The translations under genes were made by a program, and so were the position numbers. DNA of 7,980 nt from Holophagae bacterium (GTDB lineage: Bacteria > Acidobacteriota > Thermoanaerobaculia > Thermoanaerobaculales > Sulfomarinibacteraceae). Below, piece by piece: positions 1 to 4,749 of the stretch. Below the pieces are notes generated by a model. The model was not told where the DNA came from. It searched no databases and saw only the letters and a list, made by a program, of their open reading frames with translations. The stretch's first letter is position 1. Every line of letters starts with the position of its first letter. The stretch covers positions 1-7,980 of the forward strand of contig DAOWGJ010000047.1 of assembly GCA_030637505.1 (NCBI GenBank). Direction: 5' to 3'.

Positions 1-93
1 CTCATAGAAATCACCCATCCGGTAGAGCAGCAGGGCCTGGCCTGCCTGCTCCTTGAGTCCGAGGTACTGGCGGAGCATTGGTGTTAGTTTCAC
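1..93 (-). CDS. mutS: DNA mismatch repair protein MutS, N-terminal 31 residues (partial)
   Basis: This is the amino end of MutS, the ATPase that recognises mismatched or looped-out bases and starts methyl-directed-type mismatch repair. Reading the minus strand from a GTG at 93-91 gives VKLTPMLRQYLGLKEQ, then AGQALLLYRMGDFYE up to the window edge. This matches the MutS domain I opening, 'TPMMxQYLxIK...LLFYRMGDFYE'. The Phe and Glu of the terminal DFYE correspond to the mismatch-wedging Phe and its partner Glu (the Phe-x-Glu motif) in E. coli MutS. The GTG is preferred because the N-terminal KLTPM is kept; the internal ATG at 78-76 would remove it. No strong Shine-Dalgarno sequence is seen. The remaining roughly 830 residues expected for the family lie to the left of the window. 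Confidence 0.9.
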   Translation of the reverse strand, partial: MKLTPMLRQYLGLKEQAGQALLLYRMGDFYE

Positions 94-184
94 CGGAGTA
101 GTTTACAGAAGCTATCGGCCTAGGCACATGCAAAACTACCCAGGATGGCGGACTGGCACCGATGAACCCATGGTCTAATTTTTT

Positions 185-267
185 ACCGCCAAGACGCAAA
201 GAGCGCTAAGGGTTTTAATTTCAATATCTTCTTTGCGTTCTCTTTGCGGTCTTTGCGTCTTTGCGGT
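185..267. repeat. Inverted repeat built from tandem TCTTTGCG octamers
   Basis: The right part holds four copies of TCTTTGCG at 230-237, 241-248, 250-257 and 258-265. The left arm, 185-202, is complementary to 250-267 at 17 of 18 positions, so the region could fold into a long hairpin with a loop of about 47 nt. T-runs flank both sides on the plus strand (179-184 and 271-277). I see no coding potential. It lies between the start of mutS and the 3' end of the DUF4136 gene. Similar 'CTTTGCGTCTTTGCGG' strings are, to my knowledge, common dispersed intergenic repeats in environmental bacteria. The rest of 94-339 holds only the mutS leader and small AT-rich palindromes such as 306-318. Confidence 0.75.
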
Positions 268-339
268 TCATTTTTTTCTTGTCCTGGCCGCATCGGTGTC
301 GTTTTCTGAATTTTTCAGGTGGCTAAGCTAATAGCTCCC

Positions 340-852
340 TCACCACAGGGGAGGGAATTCGACGAAGAGGCGCCAGGCGGCAGCCTTGATGTTGGAGCGC
401 GATTTGACGGGGTCGAGCTTGAATCCGGACACCGTTCCCGTCCAGATGACCGTCTCGTTTACGGGACTCAACATCTCGACGACCAACGTCACATCCCGGA
501 TGTCGTCCTTGGCGGCGGTGGGACTGCCGGTTGTCTTGTCGGCGCCGAGTTTTCGGCTCTCGTAGTTCCTGAAGCGAAGGTGGGCCCGAACTCTGAAATC
601 GGGGGTCCCGTCCTCCAGCCTGGAGTAGGACCGTGCGACCAGTTCTTCTTCGACGACCTCCCGAGCCATCGCCTGATACTTCGGGTACATGGAGGCTTCG
701 GGTGCGACGGCTACCGCCGGACGGAATGTCTTCAGGGTGCTGAAATCCACGTCCTTCTTGTACTGGGTGCGAACCGGCAGCTCTGCGGGCTTGGTCGCAC
801 ACCCGACGACGATCGCTGCGAACACGAAGAATACCCAGGCTCTTTGGTACAT
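340..852 (-). CDS. DUF4136 domain-containing lipoprotein
   Basis: This is a 170-residue predicted envelope lipoprotein of the DUF4136 family, whose molecular role is unknown. Residues 1-17 form a short hydrophobic signal (WVFFVFAAIVVG) that leads into a lipobox-like VVGC with Cys18 as the probable lipidated residue. The mature part starts with the family's hallmark 'KDVDFSTLKTFRP' (about residues 34-46). It continues with alternating beta-strand-like segments and closes with 'AAWRLFVEFPP', the usual DUF4136 ending. Length is typical for the family. The ATG at 852-850 is supported by GGAGG six bases upstream (plus-strand 859-863). The gene stands alone, with non-coding repeat DNA on both sides. 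Family assignment is by motif recognition; function is not inferable. Confidence 0.85.
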   Translation of the reverse strand: MYQRAWVFFVFAAIVVGCATKPAELPVRTQYKKDVDFSTLKTFRPAVAVAPEASMYPKYQAMAREVVEEELVARSYSRLEDGTPDFRVRAHLRFRNYESRKLGADKTTGSPTAAKDDIRDVTLVVEMLSPVNETVIWTGTVSGFKLDPVKSRSNIKAAAWRLFVEFPPLW

Positions 853-949
853 GATTTGCCTCCAGGGACACTCCGAGAATGACCGATCTCGGGTCCGGGG
901 TCAACCGGGGGTCGGAGGGGTTGAAGAGGGGTGCCCGTACCTCGTGTTC

Positions 950-1031
950 CGTAGGGTGGGCCTTGGCCCACCATGGCCGTCGGCATGCGATTGAGGAACG
1001 TCAAGAATGGTGGGCCAAGGCCCACCCTACG
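950..1031. repeat. REP-doublet (REPIN-like) perfect inverted repeat
   Basis: Arms 950-974 and 1007-1031 are 25-bp perfect reverse complements separated by 32 bp. Each arm is itself palindromic: GGTGGGCC-TT-GGCCCACC spans 955-972, and the same occurs in the other arm. Transcripts could therefore fold either as one long hairpin or as two short ones. The core 'GTAGGGTGGGCC' is, to my knowledge, a widespread dispersed intergenic repeat. The element fills most of the 192-bp gap between the DUF4136 gene and the HD-domain gene, ending 13 bp from the latter's stop codon. No T-run follows on the minus strand, so it is not a classical terminator. No transposase gene is nearby. Confidence 0.85.
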
Positions 1032-1044
1032 AGACTGATAGCTC

Positions 1045-1626
1045 TCACCTCTTCTTCCCCCCCCGAACCCACCAGTCGGAGTCCTGGTCAAACCACCAGT
1101 TATGGGCGTGGGACTGAAGGATTTTCTCCGCCATTTCTTTGGCTGTGTCCGTCTGCAGCCGTTTCAGCACGAAAGGGACCCACTCCTCGGCGGCGCCTGC
1201 GCCTCCATCGAGGCGTTCCTTGAGCGAGAGCAGCATCTCCAACTGATCGGCGTCGTGGGCTACGACGGATTCTCTCGTAAGGCCTTCCCGATATTCGGAA
1301 ATCAGCTCTTCAAGTTCGGCGCCGAAGGGTAGGCCCTCGGTCTGCTGTCTCGCTGCTGTCGCCTCATCGACCTGGACGTACTTTTGATGGACGTAGTTGA
1401 GGTCGCCGGTCCGGGTTTCCGGCAGATCATGAAAAAGGGCCAGCTCGATCACCCGGTCCGCGTTGACCTCGGGGTCCAGCCGGGAAAGGGTCCAGGCGAT
1501 CACAGTCATCCGAAAAACATGATCGGCGACGCTCTCGCCCTCTGCTCCCGGGAGAAAATTCCACCCGCTGCGTTGTGTGCGCTTGAGCATGCCTACTTCA
1601 AAGAGAAAATTGGTCACACGATCCAC
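1045..1626 (-). CDS. HD-domain hydrolase, YfbR/HDDC2-like (putative 5'-deoxynucleotidase)
   Basis: This 193-residue cytosolic metal-dependent phosphohydrolase most resembles the HD_3 / YfbR / HDDC2 group, whose members remove phosphate from deoxynucleoside 5'-monophosphates. The metal-binding HD signature is complete: His36 in 'ESVADHVFRM', His66-Asp67 in 'LALFHDLPE', and Asp125/Asp127 in 'AHDADQLEML'. The opening 'VTNFLFEVGMLKRTQRSGW' and the 'HDLPETRTGDL' segment are also typical of the group. Length is normal. Translation probably starts at the GTG at 1626-1624, which has an ideal GGAGG five bases upstream (1632-1636). The C-terminus is unusually Trp-rich (NWWF..DSDWW). A TATAAT-like hexamer lies on the minus strand at 1755-1760, but no good -35 was found. 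The gene is separated by about 200 bp from znuB upstream, so it is probably a separate transcript. The exact substrate is unproven. Confidence 0.85.
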   Translation of the reverse strand: MDRVTNFLFEVGMLKRTQRSGWNFLPGAEGESVADHVFRMTVIAWTLSRLDPEVNADRVIELALFHDLPETRTGDLNYVHQKYVQVDEATAARQQTEGLPFGAELEELISEYREGLTRESVVAHDADQLEMLLSLKERLDGGAGAAEEWVPFVLKRLQTDTAKEMAEKILQSHAHNWWFDQDSDWWVRGGKKR

Positions 1627-1638
1627 GGTAGCCTCCAG

Positions 1639-1725
1639 AGCTGGGAGCGCGCGCCGTATTGGCCCCTTGAATTCACGGTTTGCCTATTGATGGCGTACAG
1701 GGCCAATCCGGTCACGCTCCCAGCT
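1639..1725. repeat. Long two-step stem-loop element
   Basis: Outer arms AGCTGGGAGCG (1639-1649) and CGCTCCCAGCT (1715-1725) pair perfectly over 11 bp. Inside them, ATTGGCCC (1658-1665) and GGGCCAAT (1700-1707) pair over 8 bp. The two stems are separated by a nearly symmetric internal loop (8 nt against 7 nt), and the apical loop is 34 nt. The element lies just upstream of the HD gene's ribosome-binding site. It is either an extended leader structure or another dispersed repeat. I see no T-run and no coding signal. Its sequence is unrelated to the element at 950-1031. Confidence 0.7.
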
Positions 1726-1729
1726 TATC

Positions 1730-1812
1730 GCGCTTCGCGCGGTTGGGTGATTGAATTATAGGAGGCTGTAGGGCGCAGCCTGCGCTGTGTCTTTGTGCCT
1801 CTGCGTTTCGCC
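1730..1812. repeat. Small hairpins and a second CTTTGTG/CTCTGCG repeat tract
   Basis: This stretch holds a TTC-loop hairpin, GCGC-TTC-GCGC, at 1730-1740. A second hairpin pairs AGGCTG (1763-1768) with CAGCCT (1776-1781). It is followed by 'TCTTTGTGCCTCTGCGTTTC' (from about 1790), which resembles the TCTTTGCG tract at 230-265. With the stem-loop at 1639-1725, these account for nearly the whole 198-bp gap between znuB and the HD gene. They may serve as a weak termination or mRNA-stabilising region after znuB. No gene is seen. Confidence 0.5.
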
Positions 1813-1824
1813 AAATCCTATGTC

Positions 1825-2661
1825 TCATCGCCTGTGGCCCCGCCAAAAAATGCGCACTCCCAGATACACCACGCCGGCCAAGACGATAGTGGTTGCACCG
1901 GCAGGGAGGTCATAGGTGTAGCTCATGCCCAGGCCCACCGTGGTGAAGGTGACGCTGAGGGTGACCGCCAGAACCATCGTTCGGCCCAGGGTGTTGGCAA
2001 AGCGACCTGCGACCGCTGCCGGGAGGGTCAGCAAGGCAATGACCAGGACGATTCCGACAACGCTGACCAGGAGAACGACCGTCAAGGCGGTGATGGTATG
2101 GAGCAGCAGTGACAGGCGCCCGACCGGAAGCCCGCGCATCCTGGCAAACCCCTCATCGAAGCAGAGGGCCTGGAGCTCACCGTGGAGTGATATGGCGACG
2201 GCGAGGACGGCGATGTCCAGTAGGCCCATCATCCACAGGTCAGTGGCTCTGACAAGCAGGATATTGCCGAAGAGATAACTCATCAGGTCTTCGGTGTAGC
2301 CCGGTGTCGAGGCGATGAACAGGAGGCCGATCGCCATGCCGACGGCCCAGATGGCGGCGATGACTGTGTCTTCCCGTTCGCTTTGGTTGTGAGAAGCCCG
2401 TGCAATCAAGGCGGCCGCAACCAGTGCCGCAGAGGTGGCGCCCAGCATCGGGTCGGCCCAGCTGACGCCGTGAACCTCCTGGAGCCACCGGGCCAGGCCG
2501 AGGCCCGCCAGCACACAGTGGGCGACGGCTCCGGCGATCGAGGATGTCCGGCGGACGACGACCCAGGTGCCGACCACTCCTGCGGCCAGGCCTCCCAGCA
2601 GTCCGGCCAGAAGGGCGTGTTGGAGGAACTCGAAGTGCAGCACCGCTTCGAAGAAATTCAT
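1825..2661 (-). CDS. znuB: Zinc/manganese-type ABC transporter permease (ZnuB-like)
   Basis: This 278-residue inner-membrane permease forms the channel of a zinc/manganese-family (ABC-3) importer. It has about eight hydrophobic segments. The opening 'FEFLQHALLAGLLGGLAAGVVG' is typical of the family. So is the segment with the conserved His, 'SSIAGAVAHCVLAGLG' (His48), as are 'TPGYTEDLMSYLFGNILLV' in the middle and the C-terminal 'LPAGATTIVLAGVVYL'. Its ATG at 2661-2659 shares one base with the stop of the upstream ATPase gene (TGATG). No good Shine-Dalgarno sequence precedes it, so translation is probably coupled. It is the last gene of the four-gene metal-uptake operon. Metal specificity cannot be read from the permease; zinc is preferred from the partners. 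Confidence 0.93.
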   Translation of the reverse strand: MNFFEAVLHFEFLQHALLAGLLGGLAAGVVGTWVVVRRTSSIAGAVAHCVLAGLGLARWLQEVHGVSWADPMLGATSAALVAAALIARASHNQSEREDTVIAAIWAVGMAIGLLFIASTPGYTEDLMSYLFGNILLVRATDLWMMGLLDIAVLAVAISLHGELQALCFDEGFARMRGLPVGRLSLLLHTITALTVVLLVSVVGIVLVIALLTLPAAVAGRFANTLGRTMVLAVTLSVTFTTVGLGMSYTYDLPAGATTIVLAGVVYLGVRIFWRGHRR

Positions 2662-3404
2662 CAGATATGCCGATCGTGGTGCACGATGTGTACATCTCCG
2701 CCATACAGAGTGTTGATCACCGACCCATCCAGGTGCGAGGTCGGATGCACATCGACCGTGCCGTGGACGCAGATGACCGTTCGAACGAAGGACGCAACGA
2801 ACCCGAGATCGTGGGATACCAGGACGACGGTGCTCTCTTGGTTGAGCTGCTCCAGAAGGTCAAAGAAATCCTGTTCGACTTTGCGGTCCAGGCCGGCTTC
2901 GGGTTCGTCGAGGAGGAGCAGTTCGGGTTTGGGTGCGATGGCCCGTGCCAGCAGAACACGCTGCCTTTGACCGCCTGAGAGTTTCGAATAGGCATGGTGT
3001 TCCAGGCCTTCGATGCCAACCCGGGCAATGGCCTCCGACGCTGCGGCGCGGTCGGCCGCGGAGAACGGGCCGAAATTCCGGCCGGGCCTCAGACATCCCA
3101 TCAGTACGACATCGATCACACGGATGGGAAAGTGGGCGTCAGTGACCGCATGCTGGGGCATGGCCCCGATTCTCGGCCGAGCCTGCTCGGGAGATTGGCC
3201 GAAGACCCTGATGTTCCCGGATTGTGGGCTGAGGAGCCCGAGGATCAGCTTTACAAGCGTTGTTTTGCCTCCGCCGTTCGGACCGATAATGCTGGCAAAA
3301 TCTCCACGGTCTACCGTGAAACTGACGTCCCGGAGGACCGGCTCGACATGGCCGAAGGCAAAAGATACGTTCTGGACGTCGATGACGGGTGTGGCCGATG
3401 TCAT
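2661..3404 (-). CDS. znuC: Zinc/manganese-type ABC transporter ATP-binding protein (ZnuC-like)
   Basis: This 247-residue ATPase subunit powers the metal importer on the cytoplasmic face. All nucleotide-binding motifs are present: Walker A GPNGGGKTT (41-49), Q-loop Gln84 in 'AMPQHA', signature LSGGQ (142-146), Walker B LLLLDEP (162-168), D-loop GLD (171-173) and switch His198 in 'VSHD'. 'VIDVVLMG' around residues 96-103 and the His-rich tail 'LYGGDVHIVHHDRHI' are typical of the Zn/Mn subfamily rather than the iron or amino-acid ones. The ATG at 3404 overlaps the stop codon of the binding-protein gene as ATGA. A GGAG lies about ten bases upstream. The stop overlaps the permease start by one base. 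The protein looks intact. Confidence 0.95.
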   Translation of the reverse strand: MTSATPVIDVQNVSFAFGHVEPVLRDVSFTVDRGDFASIIGPNGGGKTTLVKLILGLLSPQSGNIRVFGQSPEQARPRIGAMPQHAVTDAHFPIRVIDVVLMGCLRPGRNFGPFSAADRAAASEAIARVGIEGLEHHAYSKLSGGQRQRVLLARAIAPKPELLLLDEPEAGLDRKVEQDFFDLLEQLNQESTVVLVSHDLGFVASFVRTVICVHGTVDVHPTSHLDGSVINTLYGGDVHIVHHDRHI

Positions 3405-4324
3405 GGTGTCGTGTCTCCGTGTTCCTCGAAGGCCCGCGCGATTCGTGCGGCGATCCGCTCGAGATTGGCCAGAAGATCGGGGGCCAGCGGGTCCAGTTCG
3501 ATCAAATCGGCGTCAATGGCTCCAGCAACCGCCTTTGCACCGGTGCCTGCGAACTGCGGTTGCACGAAAATCACCCCGACACCTTGCGCCTTTGCGCTGT
3601 TTATCACCTCAGCCAAGTGGCGCCCAGTCGGGTTCTTTCCCTCGTACTCAATCGCAACCTGGTGCAGGCCGTACCTCTGAGCGAAATGACCGAAGGCAGG
3701 GTGGAAGACGAAGAGGCTCTGTCCGGAGAATGGGGCCAACTGAATGGCGATCCGTCGATCGGCCGTCTCCAGGGCCTCGGTGTACGTCGCGAGGTTTGCG
3801 TAAAAGGTGTCGCAGGCCTGAGGCCGGGCCCGGCAGAGGCACCGGCTCACCTGTTGGGCATATTCGATCGTCAAGTGGGGATCCAGCCAGAAGTGTGGAT
3901 CCGGACCCTCAGAGTGATCGTGGCCCTGGCGGTCCTGGTGATCATGGTGGGTCGCTTCGGCCGTCGACGAACCGGCCTCCATCACGACGGTTGGCGAACC
4001 ATGGCAGATCGGCAGATCCGGTTCAAGGTCATGGATCCGGGCAATGACGGTTCGCTCGAAAGGAAGCCCCAGAGGCAGCAGCAGGTCGTTTCCCAGAACG
4101 GAGGCCATCAGGCGCGGGCTGGGCTCGAATGTGGCCGGAGACCTTCCGGGCAGGATCAACACGGTCACGGACACCTCCGACCCACCGATCCGATGGAGAA
4201 TTTCCTGCTGGGGCAAAATCGAGACGACGACCTCGAGCGGCTCGCTGCCCATCCCATGAGAGGCTGCGCCGACAAGGGCCAGGGCCACGGTTCCGAGGAC
4301 GATACCGACAAGGCGCCGAGTCAC
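3401..4324 (-). CDS. znuA: Zinc/manganese-type ABC transporter periplasmic substrate-binding protein (ZnuA-like)
   Basis: This 307-residue cluster A-I binding protein captures metal in the periplasm and delivers it to the permease. Residues 1-23 form a signal peptide (TRR, then a Leu/Val/Ala-rich core, with cleavage likely around residues 20-27). Two family ligand sites are recognisable: His144 in 'DPHFWLDPH' and His208 in 'VFHPAFGHFAQRYGL'. Asp278 in 'ELDPL' is the likely acidic ligand. A short His/Asp-rich loop (HHDH..GHDH, 126-137) precedes His144 and favours zinc. The first ligand position reads 'PGRSPATFEP' with Ala64, where the usual motif is 'DPHxYEP'. The GTG at 4324-4322 is chosen because it overlaps the upstream stop (GTGA) and has GGAG five bases before it. 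Upstream in-frame codons would overlap the regulator gene and spoil the signal peptide. Confidence 0.92.
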   Translation of the reverse strand: MTRRLVGIVLGTVALALVGAASHGMGSEPLEVVVSILPQQEILHRIGGSEVSVTVLILPGRSPATFEPSPRLMASVLGNDLLLPLGLPFERTVIARIHDLEPDLPICHGSPTVVMEAGSSTAEATHHDHQDRQGHDHSEGPDPHFWLDPHLTIEYAQQVSRCLCRARPQACDTFYANLATYTEALETADRRIAIQLAPFSGQSLFVFHPAFGHFAQRYGLHQVAIEYEGKNPTGRHLAEVINSAKAQGVGVIFVQPQFAGTGAKAVAGAIDADLIELDPLAPDLLANLERIAARIARAFEEHGDTTP

Positions 4325-4590
4325 AGCATCTCCGTTGAGTCCGCAAGACAAACCAGGTGATTGACGTCGCATTCTCCGCAGCGTTCCACGCCGTGAGTCT
4401 CGCTGAATTCTCTCCAATGGCGACGTTGCGCCTCGTTGAGAACCCCGGTGCCACGGCACAGCGGGCAGGCGCCGTCAAGCGCAGACAGAATCGCCGCTCG
4501 GATGAACTCCGACCGGTTGGTGATGCCCTCCATCGATTCCACCAGGGTGTCATCGGCTTTGAATGTGATGATGTGGGCCTTGCTGTCCAT
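4321..4590 (-). CDS. Ribbon-helix-helix (CopG-type) metal-responsive regulator with Cys/His-rich tail
   Basis: This 89-residue DNA-binding protein is probably the repressor of the metal-uptake operon that it heads. Residues 6-39 fit a ribbon-helix-helix fold: strand 'HIITFKA', a first helix 'DDTLVESM', then 'TNRSEFIRAAILSAL'. The C-terminal half lacks the NikR ACT domain. It instead has ordered cysteines and histidines: CPLC (42-45), His58, CGEC (71-74) and HLVC (78-81), a plausible structural or sensory zinc site. The ATG at 4590-4588 has GGAGG four bases upstream; a longer in-frame start at 4638 would place the -10 region inside the gene. Its stop TGA overlaps the GTG start of znuA. Zinc sensing is inferred from context and cysteines. 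Confidence 0.85.
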   Translation of the reverse strand: MDSKAHIITFKADDTLVESMEGITNRSEFIRAAILSALDGACPLCRGTGVLNEAQRRHWREFSETHGVERCGECDVNHLVCLADSTEML

Positions 4591-4597
4591 ACGCCCT

Positions 4598-4625
4598 CCA
4601 GTGTTACGAATTATTACCCAACTGG
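4598..4625. promoter_or_regulatory. Candidate operator: AT-rich centre with CCAGT/ACTGG arms
   Basis: CCAGT (4598-4602) and ACTGG (4621-4625) form an inverted repeat around an AT-rich 18-bp centre. On the minus strand that centre carries a direct repeat of GTAAY spaced 10 bp (GTAAT, then GTAAC). The site covers the -10 element and the ribosome-binding site of the regulator gene, where a repressor would block transcription. Dimeric ribbon-helix-helix proteins bind such paired half-sites, but the palindrome is short and this is a prediction only. Confidence 0.35.
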
Positions 4626-4638
4626 ACTCGAGAATCAA
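4611..4638 (-). promoter_or_regulatory. Putative sigma70-type promoter of the metal-uptake operon
   Basis: On the minus strand, TTGATT (4638-4633) is followed after 16 bp by TAATAA (4616-4611). Transcription would then start about 12-15 bases before the GGAGG of the regulator gene, giving a very short leader. It is one of the few AT-rich patches in a GC-rich region. No second promoter is needed for the overlapping znuA, znuC and znuB. Confidence 0.5.
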
Positions 4639-4692
4639 GTGGCGCCGAAGTTGAATCTTGGAGACCGTTCACCCACCCGTGGTAGGCTGGAT

Positions 4693-4720
4693 TTGGCGTG
4701 TTTCAGTTGAATGAGATACA
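4693..4720 (+). promoter_or_regulatory. Weak candidate promoter of the histidine kinase gene
   Basis: TTGGCG (4693-4698) and GATACA (4715-4720) are spaced 16 bp. A start site about seven bases further on would leave a leader carrying AAGGGG (4736-4741) before the GTG at 4750. If real, it rules out the ATG at 4711 as start. Both hexamers match the consensus only partly. Confidence 0.3.
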
Positions 4721-4749
4721 ACGGGTTGAACCGTGAAGGGGTTAAAACC

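Noticed and set aside
185..265. CRISPR array
   Set aside because: The repeated unit is only 8 bp with 0-3 bp between copies, and no cas gene is present.
185..277. Intrinsic terminator on the plus strand (hairpin followed by seven T)
   Set aside because: The shape fits, but no plus-strand gene lies upstream. For the minus-strand lipoprotein gene the run is A, not U. The arm is made of tandem octamers, so a repeat element is the better reading.
319..904. Plus-strand 187-codon and minus-strand 193-codon frames over the lipoprotein
   Set aside because: The DUF4136 frame at 340-852 has a signal peptide, lipobox, ribosome-binding site and family motifs; the others have none.
732..1223. Open frames reading through the repeat at 950-1031 (translations with 'VGLGPP' or 'VGWALAHH')
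   Set aside because: These peptides are translations of the palindromic repeat itself and have no supporting start signals.
3013..4047. Plus-strand open frame of 344 codons, and neighbouring plus-strand frames across 2383-4360
   Set aside because: They lie antisense to znuC and znuA, whose minus-strand motifs are complete. The translations are Arg/Pro/Gly-rich low-complexity typical of shadow frames.
3401..4459. Longer ZnuA starting at 4459
   Set aside because: It would overlap most of the regulator gene and put about 45 residues before the signal peptide. The GTG at 4324 has a ribosome-binding site and the coupling overlap.
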